Shown piece by piece: positions 8,850-17,751 of a DNA stretch of 25,000 nt (its first letter is position 1; each line of letters begins with the position of its first letter). A program made the translations under genes and the position numbers. The notes under the pieces are model-generated. The model searched no databases. It had not been told where the DNA came from and saw only the letters and a list, made by a program, of their open reading frames with translations. Source of the stretch: Prorocentrum cordatum (Eukaryota; Sar; Dinophyceae; Prorocentrales; Prorocentraceae); contig CAUYUJ010009780.1 in NCBI GenBank assembly GCA_963575745.1, forward strand, positions 132,383 through 157,382, written 5' to 3'.

Positions 8850-8956
8850 CCTCCCCCTCCCCCCAATGTTCAAAGTTGGCGGCGGGTCTGATGAGTTGCA
8901 CCTCGACCGCAGTCTCCCCCGCGCGTGCCGACTTTGAGTTTGGGGGGAGGTGGAGT
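8850..8956. repeat. Imperfect inverted repeat, about 30-bp arms
   Basis: The left arm 8851-8880 (CTCCCCCTCCCCCCAA followed by TTCAAAGTTGGC) matches the reverse complement of 8927-8955 at all but about four positions plus one single-base gap. A spacer of about 46 bp lies between the arms. It could be another small foldback element or the terminal repeats of a deleted transposon. No flanking duplication was recognised. Confidence 0.7.
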
Positions 8957-8969
8957 GTTCAGTAATTGT

Positions 8970-10230
8970 TTACCTCTGCCGTACGTCTGAGTTCGAGGGT
9001 TGGACGAGCTGCGAGCAAGATCAGTGGACGCCATCATGCCATTCCAAGTGGGGGGCCCGCTGTCTGTGGGGACGGGTGTCAGAGCTAGGACCGGCGACTG
9101 GGTGGCGAACAGTACTTCCACTGCTCCCAACATGTCCAAGGCCCCCTTGAGTCAGCCTGGAGAGCAAGGCGAACGCGACTGCGACATGGCCGGGCATTGC
9201 ATCCGAGCCCCACAGTGGTGAGAATGACGAGCACATGACCCAGGACTGCTCGAACTGCCAGCACAGAACCGATTGCCACAACTCGATCGATAGCCAGGGG
9301 TGGTGCTCAGGGGACCAGGTCAACATCAATTGCCAAGTCGACGCGGGTTTCTACGGGTGGAACACTGTCCGCGACGGCATTGATGGCACCTTCGACGCCA
9401 GCGATGCTGACGACTAGTTTCTCAGGGGCAAGACATATGAAGGAGGTTGGCCTGATGTCGGTAAGTCGCCTCGTTTTGCCGGTCGCCTCCTGGTGGCACG
9501 CACTGCTCGCCAAGAGGCCTTGGCAGAGGGTGCCGACCACTCGGGAGCAAGGTCACCACCTTACATGCTGGATCTTAACGTTGGAGGCAACGAAACCCAG
9601 AATGCAAGTCCGAGCCGCGCATCCGACACCGCGGACGCCGGGACAGAGGCAGCCTGCGGCGGAACCTGCGGTGTCGTGCCTCACCATGGTGTACCCCAGA
9701 TGCGCTTGCTCATGATGAGGTGGCTGCCATGAGAGACTGGATGGAGTAGTGTGAAAATCGCGTAAACAAGTGCGTGTTGCACCCCTTGTCCCACGAGAAG
9801 CCGAAGAGAGAGGATGGTCTGAGGAGCAAATTCGGCGTTCAATGGCAACGGAGATCTGTGACGATGCATGGAGCCGCAGCATGATTGGACAACAGTCTGT
9901 ACATAGAGGCTGCGTCAGGCCCCGAGAACAGCACGACGAGATCAACCAACGAGACCTGCATCAGATCGCGCTGTCGGAATCCGCGCGCAATCACGCGAAC
10001 ACACTCGAGAACCTGCTCAGGTCCCTGACTGCGACTTAGATGTGGCCAGTCGCAGTCACGCGCGATGAAGGTCAGGCTTTCGTGAGCTGGAAGTGCTGTG
10101 AGTTTTTCGTATTCCGACGTCTGGCTGGATCTCGGTTCTGCGAACTGTTGCAGGACGCTGAATCACCAAATAGCTGTGCCATCATCGAAGCGAAACGTAG
10201 GCCAGCGAGAGACTAGCGCAGACGGCCCTG
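8970..10230. other. Unassigned stretch inside the LINE-B span
   Basis: No domain was recognised. Short plus-strand open segments occur. One around 9235-9417 is unusually Cys/Asp-rich (DCSNCQHRTDCHN, then WCSGDQVNINC). Another at about 9440-9730 contains GKTYEGGWPDVGKSPRFAGR, and one at 9770-10037 contains SEEQIRRSMATEICDDAWSR. Their orientation agrees with LINE-B, and they may be the decayed end of ORF1 or the start of the endonuclease ORF. I cannot support a function. Confidence 0.35.
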
Positions 10231-10308
10231 GAAAGAGATAGAAAGAGAGGGAGGGAGAGAGAGAGAGAGAGAGAGAGAAAAAAAAGAAAGAGAGAGAGAG
10301 AGAGAGCC
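10228..10308 (+). repeat. (GA)n microsatellite
   Basis: An interrupted GA/GAAA tract: an AGAGAG run at about 10250-10277, an A-run with AAAGAAAG, then AGAGAGAG to about 10306. It gives artefactual Ser/Leu/Phe-rich frames on the minus strand. Confidence 0.95.
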
Positions 10309-10909
10309 AGAGTGCGATATCACCATCGGTCCAGGCAGCTTGGGCTTCAGGCCCACCCGCATGATTCTGATGAGGGGACCCACGGGCAAGCAGATGAGCT
10401 CCGAGAAACACACATACGGATAGCACAACGGCCTAGGCGTGCCAATGCCAGGCGCCAATGCGCGGAACAGCTTCATAGAACGTTTGCGAGTGGCAGCCCT
10501 CCCAGGGCGAGATGAAGGCCCATGCTCGGGGTGTCCAAGAAACTCGTTTGGAAAAGGCTGCAAGCCATCCAAAGGCCCAAGCAAACTGCATGGCGCCTCA
10601 TATGTCGGAGCGGGCCAGCCAGAGGAGAAAACTGGATCCACAACACGTCGGGGATGTGCAACAAAAACTAAATTGGTGAAGAGTTCGGCTTCAGTGCAGC
10701 CAGCCGGAGGCTGCGAATGACCACGAACACTCTTACAACGCATTCCACAGTGCAATTGAAGGAGGAAGAACGCGAGAGGTGGGATTCACAGGAGAGTGGC
10801 TCACGTTGGCAGCTGTAGCCACTCGCGTCAGTAGCAAGGAGGTCACCCACAAGCAAATGGGCTCGAGAGCTTCAGCGGGGGCAGAGCCCCAGCAATGATG
10901 CTTGATGCA

Positions 10910-11475
10910 ATTGTGCCTGCTGGGGCCCTGCGGGTCACCACCTACGCCCATGCAGGTAAGGAGTGCTCTGGGGACACGCTGGAGGCCCTGGAGCTTTTGG
11001 AGGATCTTTCGAACTACTGACAGGGGTGCCACTACCCTTGGATCTTGGGAGGGGGCTCGATATGACGCCTACATCCTCGGGCCCCGTCAACTGGAGCCAG
11101 CTGCTGGAAGCCAGCATCGCGGCGCCTGCCCGTGCTAACTTTTCTGCTGGGTCAGGCACGAGTCGGCGCCTCGACTTCGTTGTGGTCTCGTGCGGCGTGG
11201 CCAGCCACATCGTTTAAATTTCTGCGCCTCGTGCGGCGCCATGCGGACCGCGTGCGCAGGCGCAGATCACCATCCACGGGTTCCGTCTCCGCGCCCCCGT
11301 GACGGCGAGGGCCTCGCGGGAGGCCTTGCCGACAGAGCCCCGGGTGGGCTGTGCGAAGAAGCCGCTGGAACATGAGTGGACGTGGACCGTTGGACAGGCG
11401 CCCCCTGGGGCTACCCTGGAGGCTCTCTGGAGTGCATGGTTGACCGAGATGGAGGATGCTCTGCGCCAGAAGCAG
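10910..11475 (+). pseudogene. LINE-B endonuclease, C-terminal half
   Basis: A plus-strand frame from about 10914 reads PAGALRVTTYAHAGKECSGD then TLEALELLEDLSNY, the strand-helix preceding the active-site Asp in these enzymes. After a frame change, PLPLDLGRGLDMTPTSSGP (from about 11030) matches the G-D-F-x-M-x-P segment. Then come LLEASIAAPARANFSAGSG and SRRLDFVVVSCGVASHIV, corresponding to the S/T-x-x-D-Y/F-x-x-V motif near the end of the fold. A TAA at 11215-11217 interrupts; in the same frame TIHGFRLRAPV (the expected H-x-P/V-like terminal strand) and TWTVGQAPPGATLEALWSAW follow. The N-terminal half was not identified. Confidence 0.65.
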
Positions 11476-11629
11476 GTCCACAACTTCAGGGCAAGCAGGC
11501 CCACAAGTTCATCGAGAACACTCCTCCGGTGCTCAGCCTCAGGGCCCGAAGAGCTTCAGCTTCAAAGGGGTCCAATGGTCTCGCACCTCATGCTAGAGTG
11601 AGCCACCTGCTGGGGCAACGCGAAATCTA

Positions 11630-12010
11630 GCGTGGCGGCTGCTCCAGAAGCTGCGGCGCCCAACTCGCAGCTACCCCGCCCACCGCGCGCGCGTTCTGGA
11701 CCCGCTCAAACAAGCTGTGAGCAAATTCCGCCAGGATGTGGGGCTGGGAGTTGATGAAGTCGACCCGCACGGCTGGCTGCTGCTCGGCGATGCCTTCCTG
11801 CTGCGCCGCATCTCGGAGAGGGAGACGGACCTCTCGAGCCTATGGCGGGCAATCTTGCGTTCACGGGGAAGCTAGATGGAAACAGGGGCAGACTTATAGT
11901 GTTGATTGGTAGCCTCATGAAGGTCTGGCCCAGATTGCGGCAGCAGTTAGCGCGAGAGTAGGAAAGCACGCGCCAGCTGGACAACCTCTCTGGGCACGAG
12001 AGGCAAGACA
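11630..12010 (+). pseudogene. LINE-B linker preceding RT
   Basis: An open frame from about 11633 reads WRLLQKLRRPTRSYPAHRAR, then DPLKQAVSKFRQDVGLGVDE and LLLGDAFLLRRISERETDLS to a TAG near 11873. It is basic and helical, similar in style to the EN-RT linker of dinoflagellate LINEs. No RT motif 1-2 or motif A was confidently found between here and 12158, so part of the fingers may be deleted or too decayed to see. Confidence 0.45.
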
Positions 12011-12157
12011 TGTGAGCACGCAGGGTGGGAGCACACCGTCCTAGCGCACGTGGCCAGACTCTCCAACTTTGAGGCAGCCACGCTGCTCACTGACACTTCT
12101 AGGTTCTGTGAGAGAGTGGCTCACCTCATAATAATGAAAAAAGCTTAGGCAACCCCG

Positions 12158-13030
12158 ATGCCAGTTCGCCTGGTTTACGCAGCATCTAAGCTCTTTTCTG
12201 GGCCAAAGATCATCAGCTTCCAAAGTGCTGTCAGGTATGTGTTCCAAGCAGCTGGGACCATCCTGGCCGGCTGCAGCCCCGAGGGCGATCTTCGCCAACA
12301 TGCTGCTCGTCCGCCTGTTGCTCTCCACTCAGGAGCACACCCCTTGTGTGCATGGAAGACATGCAGTCGACGGCGTACATGTGCAATGCCTGGGATCAAG
12401 GGGGACGGTCACCAAGGAGCAAGGGGAAGTTGGACACTGACTCTGGGAGTTGGTGCTGCCGGGAGAGGAATCACACTTCATCGCCTCTTCCCCTGAACTC
12501 CCCCAGGACCTGGCCGGTGCCTGGAACCACACAGGATTCAAACGCAAAAAGGTCACCAAAAACCTCGCTTCGGACGCCACGTATGCGAATGCCAGACGGA
12601 ACCGCACCCTGGCCAGCAGGCCTAGGAAAGGAGCCAAGAGGGGCTGGAGACTCTGGCAGCCAATACGAGCAGGAGACACATCTCACAACATCGGACAAAC
12701 TGGTCTTCAAGCTGGCACCCTATGGGGGGCTGCGGCGACCGGGCTTTGGAGTAGGCAGGCCCGCGCCGTCCGTGTCTCGGCAGTTCGATCCGCCAACAAG
12801 TAGAAGTGCACGGCCTCCGTGGTGCTTCGGTGGTACTCCTCGGCCGTGGGGCAAGCGATCGACCCTTCAGTGTCTCACCGCCGCCAGGCTGTGCAGTTCT
12901 CGGCACGGGCGATCTGGGGCGGTAGGCTTATGCTGGTTAACCTTCAGCTTGTTCTGTCTTGCGCTCAGGCGGAGCCTGAGGAGCACGGGCTGACTCAGCA
13001 CAGGGTCATATCCCCAGCGTGCGCTTGTAT
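12158..13030 (+). pseudogene. LINE-B reverse transcriptase remnant (motifs B, C, E and thumb)
   Basis: The first frame gives a helix then RYVFQAAGTILAGCS (about 12226-12274), the motif B equivalent with the G-I-L-A-G-C signature of this lineage. Reading then shifts frame to IFANMLLVRLLLSTQEHTP and HGRHAVDGVHVQCLG (12351-12395), which is motif C with the usual Y/F-V-D-D changed to A-V-D-G. Polymerase activity would be lost. The same frame passes a TGA (12438-12440) to VLPGEESHFIASSPELPQ, VTKNLASDATYANARRNRT (motif E equivalent) and a Trp-containing helix. After TAG 12801-12803 it continues to IDPSVSHRRQAVQFSARAIW. The R2 repeat starts at about 13031 and cuts the region from the RNase H part. 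Confidence 0.75.
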
Positions 13031-13225
13031 CCCAGACCCCCCACGACATGATCTTTTCAGAACGTCGACCCCCAGAGGTCTGGACCCTTCCCCCGGGACC
13101 AATTTTTCATCCTGAGCCGTTCTTTGACGGCCCTGAGGCCTGGTAGGGGCACCCGGAGGCTGAAAATAGCGAAAAACCTTCCGTGGCGTTTTTTTTCACA
13201 ACGCGAGGGGGTCTGGGATCATGTC
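13031..13225 (+). repeat. R2 dispersed repeat, copy A (nested in LINE-B)
   Basis: It shares an ordered series of words with the four other copies: CAGACCCCCxACG, CGTCGACCCCC, GGTCTGGACCC, GGGACC, TTCATCCTGAGCCGTT, TTGACGGCCCTGAGGCC, GGAGGCTGAAAA, CTTCCGTGG, TTTTTTTTCACAACGCGAGG and GGTCTGGGATCATG. It sits between the RT and RNase H parts of LINE-B, in the same orientation as that element. No target-site duplication was recognised. Confidence 0.85.
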
Positions 13226-13385
13226 GTTTCGCGAAGTGTGGCGGCAGGCCCTAGATATTCGCACGATCGCAGTGGCAGATGGACGGCTTGCACTCCTCGC
13301 CCTTGCGCCCCTCCAGGCCAGTTTCCTCTGCCAAAGAGCGGATTTCCTGGACGGCCAGGCCTTAGAAATCCTAGCCAAGTAAGCC

Positions 13386-14225
13386 TTGTCAGATGTGAGA
13401 GCCTTGCAGGCCAGAACCTTGTCGCATGCATGGGCTAGGCATGTTCTTCGGAAGCCCTTCGGATGGGGACTCGTGCAGGTGTATGAGGCTGGCCAGTTCG
13501 TTGCACGGTGTTACGGTGCAGTTCCACTTGAGATAGCACCGCTGCAGTCAGCGCGAGATGGGGAAGACTATGCCATCTACATGGCTGCGGCAGGTGCTTG
13601 TGTGAGTCCGTTTGGCTCCACGTTCCACACCGGTTGCAGTGCCACGCCGAGTTGCCTCGGCAGTCCAACCTTCGCCCAGAGCAGCAGTTGCAATCGTGAT
13701 AACATGTGGGCCCGTATGCCGTATACTCCACGTCTTCGACGACCTTCCTCCCCCTGCGTCAAGATCCTGGCTCATGCCAGCTGGACTGACGATGATGCGG
13801 ATCAGCCTGCAGTGCTGCAAACATTAGGGTCTGACCTTGTGGACCGACTTGCCCAACCTGGTGCGGCCTGGCACCCATCGACCAAGCAGGCCAACCGATT
13901 TTCCAGTTGTTTTTTATCTGCGCACATCCCCCCAGGCCGCCAGATGGGCAGGAGTTCAGGAGGCCAGCTTTGCTGGTCCCAAGGCCCCATGATGCTCATG
14001 AACTGCCTGGAAAGGGAGGGGAGCTCCAGTCACGTCGCAGACTGCGGCTCCCCCAATTCGCCCAAAGACAATGGGGGCGGCAGAAGGTTTACGGTCCCTG
14101 TAGACCCTGATGGGCTAAAGAAGCTCGTTTCACTTGCAGGTAATTCCATTAAAGAGCAGGCGTTGACGGCCCAGATGGCTTCCCCCTCAGTGGTGGCAGC
14201 ACTGTTTTGTTGTGTCATCTGCTGA
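13386..14225 (+). pseudogene. LINE-B RNase H domain remnant
   Basis: RNase H would degrade the RNA strand of the RNA-DNA hybrid. In the same frame as RT motifs C-E, this 279-residue stretch shows KPFGWGLVQVYEAGQFVARC (first strand pair) and SARDGEDYAIYMAAA (helix with the Glu, as in A-E-x-Y-A-I). It continues with STFHTGCSA, where T-D-C is usual, so an active-site Asp appears replaced by Gly. Then come SPCVKILAHASWTDDDAD, the K-V-K-x-H-A motif, and GSDLVDRLAQPGAAWHPS, matching G-N-x-x-A-D-x-L-A-K-x-G-A. The DGS motif expected at the start is not visible. Domain order EN-RT-RNH and the motif series make the call fairly secure despite decay. Confidence 0.7.
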
Positions 14226-14600
14226 AGCTCCAGTTGGGGTGGCCTCAGAACTCTGGACCAAGTCTGCCCGCGTAGGGCCACCACGAAGGACCGTCGACGA
14301 CAGCTCAATCGAGCTGCCCGCGGTCTTTTCCCTGCCTGACCCTCAGCACCGTGGTTTGACCCTGGGGGCGAGCCGCCCCGCCGCCCCCTTGGACTCTTGG
14401 GCCTGTCCTCTGGAGCATTTCTGCTCCCTTCGTGGGAAGGGGCAGGGGGTGAGGCTCTGGCTGCGACGGTGGGGGTGGTTGGATCGATCCGAGGCGGGCG
14501 GTGGAGTGTGGCCGTGGCGGCCGCCCGCTTAAGCGCTTCGGGCTCGCGCCAGAGCTTCCGGAGAGCAGCGCAGCCTGCGCAGCACAGCTCGACAAGGAGG
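14226..14600. other. No gene seen; flank of LINE-B
   Basis: GC-rich sequence with no recognisable domain or repeat. It may include the 3' UTR of LINE-B, but the end of that element cannot be placed without family members. Confidence 0.4.
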
Positions 14601-14601
14601 C

Positions 14602-14660
14602 GGAGGAGGAGGAGGAGGAGGAGGAGGAGGAGGAGGAGGAGGAGGAGGAGGAGGAGGAGA
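14602..14660 (+). repeat. (GGA)n microsatellite
   Basis: A nearly pure run of about 18 GGA trinucleotides inside otherwise ordinary GC-rich DNA. It gives Glu- and Arg-repeat frames that are not genes. Confidence 0.97.
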
Positions 14661-14849
14661 CGCCCCGCCAGGCGCGCCCCCCCATGCCGCCTGCCTTACC
14701 CTCTCTGCAGGGTGCTGTTTCGGTTTTCGCCCGTGTGATGCGCCATGTCGCTCGCTCGCCAGTGCTGCTCGTACTATCGTGCTCGCGCCTATCTGCTGCC
14801 CAGCGCGCGTGTCACTGATGCTGCTCGGTTGGGGAAAGAGAGATGGGGA

Positions 14850-15215
14850 GATAGGGGGGGGAAGAAGGAGGGGATGGGGGCGGCGGTGGAGGGGACGGAG
14901 GGAGGAAGGGGAGGGAGGAGGAGGAGGAGGAGGAGGAGGAGGAGGAGGAGGAGGAGGAGAGGAGGAGGAGGAGGAGGAGGAGGAGAGGAGGAGGAGGAGG
15001 AGGAGGAGGGAGGGAGGAGAAAGTGGACGACGGGGAAGACGACGGACGGAGAAGCAGGGGCCCTCCCCACCAGCGGAGCCGAGCGCCGCGCCGGCCCGGC
15101 CTGGGCTCAGGCACCGGGCCGTCGCCTGCTCATGGGGCGCGCCCGAAGGCAGGAGGGGAAGAGGGAGGAGCGGGGACGGGGAGGAGGAGAAGGAGGAGGA
15201 GGAGGGAGGAAGAGG
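14850..15215 (+). repeat. GGA/GGGA-rich polypurine block
   Basis: Interrupted G-rich purines from 14850, a nearly pure (GGA)n run at about 14918-15010, then a unique stretch (15060-15150) and another AGGAGGAGGAGGGAGG tract to 15215. The open frames here code only Gly/Arg/Glu runs. Several GGG clusters could form G-quadruplexes on this strand. Confidence 0.92.
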
Positions 15216-15365
15216 ATGGGTCGCCTAAGCCCTTCGGAGAAGCCCTCCAGCTTGCAGACATCCTCTCGTTGTGACCAACTCACGAAGAAACATTTGTAGC
15301 AACTGCCGGCCTCCAGGGGCCCGGCGAGGCGAGAGAAAACTTGTGGTGAGAAGCTGGCCCCAGGG

Positions 15366-15605
15366 AGAAAAGGTCCGCCCAGACATGTTGCGTCCTGGTT
15401 TTTGCCCCACCCTTCTGTGGTCCCAGGCCCCCTCGCCCTGTGAAGAAATCACGTTCTCCGCTAGTTTCGGCCTCCGGAGGGCCCTTGCCGGGCCTCGGGG
15501 CCGTCAACGACTCGGGGTGAAGAAACCGGTCCCGGAAAAGGTGTCCAGACCTCGGGGGGTCGACGTTGTGGAAAAATCGCGACGTCGGGGGTCTGGAGTG
15601 TTGGG
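15366..15605 (-). repeat. R2 dispersed repeat, copy B (inverted, longest copy)
   Basis: Read on the minus strand it begins CCAGACCCCCGACGTCGCGA, then CAACGTCGACC, GAGGTCTGGACACC, GGGACCGG, CCCCGAGTCGTTGACGG, GAGGCCCGGCAAGGGCC, CGGAGGCCGAAA, TTCTTCACAGGGCGAGGG and CCTGGGA. It then extends about 60 bp further to CATGTCTGGGCGGACC, a word also present at the end of copy C. It is the only one of the five copies on the minus strand. Confidence 0.85.
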
Positions 15606-15635
15606 CCCTCGCTTTGAAGAAACAGCGCCCCGCGT

Positions 15636-15700
15636 CCTCTCTCCTCTCCTCCTCTCCTCTCCTCCTCTCCTCTTCTCCTCGCCCTCCTCCCTTCTCTCAA
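15636..15700 (+). repeat. (TCCTC)-rich microsatellite
   Basis: A CTCCTCTCCTCCTCTCCTC tract with short interruptions between R2 copy B and the inverted 101-bp-related array. Confidence 0.9.
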
Positions 15701-15732
15701 TCCTGTATCTGCTTTCCGCGTGCCGTCATCGC

Positions 15733-16056
15733 CCATATTCGCGCACCCCTCACCCGGTTCGTGGCCCCATCAAGAGCTCCACCGAAGGCCCCCGTGGCAG
15801 GATCCGCATGCGCCAGATGCCCTTTTTGGCATACGCTTCACGCGGTTCGGGCCCCGCAGAGAGCTCCACCGAAGGCCTCAGTGGCAGGGCCCGCATGCGC
15901 CCGACGCCCCGACGCCCATTTAGCACACCCCTTACGCGGTTCGTGGCCCCGTAGAGAGCTCCACGGAAGGCCCCAGTGGCAGGGTCCGCATGCGCCCGAT
16001 GCCCTCTTAAGCATACCCCTCACGCGGTTCGTTGCCCCGTAGGGAGCTCCACCAGC
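15733..16056 (-). repeat. Diverged, inverted relative of the 101-bp array (88-94-bp units)
   Basis: The word GGTTC of CGCGGTTCGTGGCCCC recurs at 15756, 15844, 15938 and 16026 (spacings 88, 94, 88). Units contain GAGCTCCACxGAAGGCC, CAGTGGCAGG, CGCATGCGCC and CATACCCCTCACGCGG. The reverse complement of the 101-bp unit at 1-545 gives the same words in the same order, so this is the same family in opposite orientation. The shorter units lack 7-13 bp, mainly in the segment after CGCATGCG. Open frames across it are artefacts. Confidence 0.88.
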
Positions 16057-16456
16057 GCGCGTCGCGAGGACTCCCTGGCGCTCTGCCTCCAGGAGCTGCC
16101 CGACCCTCCTTGCCCGCTCTGCCAGACGCTTGGCGCTTTGTCAGCCGACCGTTGTTCTGCTCGGTGCCACGGACGACCCGCGCGCATCGCCGGGACTGCC
16201 CCGAGACGACTGGCGCGCGTCGCGGGGACTCCACGCTGCGCTCGGCGCAGAATCGCGGCCACCTGGGCGGTGGGACAAACGAAGGAGGTAGACGTGAGCT
16301 GGGAAAATATAATGTGGGACAAAACGGCCGCACACGGAGCGTTAGCCACCGCGGGCCGGGCGGGTACCGATGCAACGCGCAGCGGCGGCAGGGAGAGAGG
16401 AGAAGGAGCTGGGAAGACGGCCCCGCACGGGGCTTGGGCCACCGCGGGCCAGGCGG
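16057..16456. other. No gene seen; short internal duplications
   Basis: CGCGCGTCGCGAGGACTCC (about 16057) recurs as CGCGCGTCGCGGGGACTCC (about 16213). GAGCTGGGAA followed, some 40 bp on, by GCCACCGCGGGCC occurs from 16296 and again from 16406, a tandem duplication of about 110 bp that leads into the CTC minisatellite. No coding region is supported. Confidence 0.6.
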
Positions 16457-16457
16457 A

Positions 16458-17003
16458 CTTCCTCCTCCTCCTCCTCCTCCTCCTCCTCCTCCTCCTCCTC
16501 CTCCTCCTCCTCGTCCTCCTCCTCCCTCCCCCTCCCTCCTCCTTCCTCCTCCTCTCCCTCCTCCTCCTCCTTCTCCCTCTCCGTCTCCTCCTCCTCCTCC
16601 TCCTCTCCCCTCCTGCTCCTCCTCCTCCTCCTCCTCCTCCCCCCCTCCCTCCTCCCCCTCCACCTCCTTCTCCCTCCTCGTCGCTCTCCTCCTCCTCCTC
16701 CCTCCTCCTCCTCCTCCTTTCCTTTCTCCTCCTCGAGGAGATTGAGCTGGGAAGAAACCGGAGACCTCCTCCTCCTCCTCCTCCCTCCTCCCCTCCTCCT
16801 CTCCTCCTCTCCTCTCCTCCTCCTCCTCCTCTCCTCCTCCTCCCCCTCCTCCTCCTCCCCTCCTCCTCCTCCCCCTCCACCTCCTTCTCCCCTTCCTCGT
16901 CGCTCTCCTCCTCCTCTCCTCCTCCTCCTCCTCCTCCTCCTCCTCCTCCTCCACCTCCTTTCTCCTCCTCGGGGAGATTGAGCTGGGAAGAAAACGGAGA
17001 CAA
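16458..17003 (+). repeat. CTC/TCC microsatellite embedded in a minisatellite of about 236 bp
   Basis: Almost pure pyrimidine (CTC, CCT, TCCC) covers about 545 bp. It is punctuated by GAGATTGAGCTGGGAAGAAA at 16738 and 16974, exactly 236 bp apart; each is preceded by CCCCCTCCACCTCCTTCTCC and a TCGTCGCTCTCC word at matching offsets. The unit is therefore duplicated. With the earlier GAGCTGGGAA copies at 16296 and 16406, the same core word occurs four times, and the microsatellite appears to have expanded between them. Very long open frames of Leu/Ser/Pro or Glu/Gly/Arg on both strands are artefacts. Confidence 0.92.
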
Positions 17004-17167
17004 AATGCGCGGAGCTCCGCCCGAACCAAGAAAACTCCCCGCTCGCCCGCGTCAGCTTTCCCCCGCTCGTCCACGCCGCAGTCCTTTTGCTGGCCCCCCA
17101 TCCTTCGTCTCACCTGCCTCGCGATACTCGCAGCTGCATATGGCTGGGTCCTTCGTCAAGCTAATTT

Positions 17168-17341
17168 CAATGCGGGGTCCCTGGAAGTCCCGATCTTTTC
17201 CCAAGGACCGGTTGTTCATCCGGAATATTTGTTTGACGGTCCCGAAGCCCGGCGAGGGCCCACAGAGGCCGAAAACGGACAAAAACCTCCCGTCCCGTTG
17301 TATGCTACGAAGCGATCATGTCTGGGCAGACCTCTGGGGAG
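17168..17341 (+). repeat. R2 dispersed repeat, copy C
   Basis: Shared words in order: TTTTCCCAAGGACCGG, TTCATCCGGAATATTTG, TTTGACGGTCCCGAAGCCC, GGCGAGGGCCCACAGAGGCC, AAACCTCCCGTC and ATCATGTCTGGGCAGACC. The first 40 bp are weaker than in the other copies, so the left end may be truncated. The end word matches that of copy B. Confidence 0.8.
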
Positions 17342-17429
17342 GCACGATGCAAAAACACGTCGTGACGTCGGGCCTGGGGAGGCCGCTGGCGGAAGTGCTG
17401 ACCGACAGTGCCGCCACCAGCTTCAGGCT

Positions 17430-17550
17430 TCAGAGGGACGGTGAGGAGAACGACGAGGAGAAGGAGGATATAGAGTAAGAGGAGAGGAGGACGGGAAGAA
17501 GGAGGAGACGGAGTATGATGACAGGAGGAGGAGGAGAAGGAGGAGAATAC
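17430..17550 (+). repeat. GGA/GAG-rich polypurine tract
   Basis: An interrupted run of GAGGAGAA, GGAGGA and similar words between copy C and a short unique stretch. It is not coding. Confidence 0.8.
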
Positions 17551-17751
17551 GGATCACTGGCCAAGCTTCCAGGTCTACGTGAGGGCGGACCGCCACTAGA
17601 CAGCCCTTCGGGGTTGAAGAACCTTTCTATGGGGACACGCCCTTTGCTTGGCAAAAGCCCCAACTCGCAGCTCGTATAGGACTAGAAAGGGAAGAGGTAG
17701 TAGTAGCAGTAAGGGAAGAAGGAAGGAAGGGGGAGTAGGGATAGAAGGACG

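Larger units (their letters stand above)
6940..14230 (+). mobile_element. LINE-B: second, more decayed LINE (ORF1-like, EN, RT, RNase H)
   Basis: The plus strand carries, in order, an ORF1-like zinc-ribbon/coiled-coil segment (7170-8361), the C-terminal half of an AP-type endonuclease (10910-11400), an RT linker (11630-11875), RT motifs B, C and E (12158-12803), a thumb remnant (about 12810-13030) and an RNase H domain (13386-14225). Frame changes and stops of all three kinds interrupt it (for example TGA 7226, TAA 7664, TAA 11215, TGA 12438, TAG 12801). The motifs differ clearly from LINE-A, and LINE-A lacks RNase H, so this is a separate lineage. Treating ORF1-like and EN-RT-RNH parts as one 7.3-kb element is an inference from their order and orientation; they could be two fragments. 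The segment 8740-10900 is unassigned. Confidence 0.7.

Noticed and set aside
4855-12440. Reassigned UGA codon
   Set aside because: TGA interrupts several coding remnants, but TAA and TAG do so too, and the two host genes need no readthrough; decay explains it.
16007-17113. Long Glu/Gly/Arg and Leu/Ser/Pro ORFs on both strands
   Set aside because: Translations of the CTC/GGA tract.
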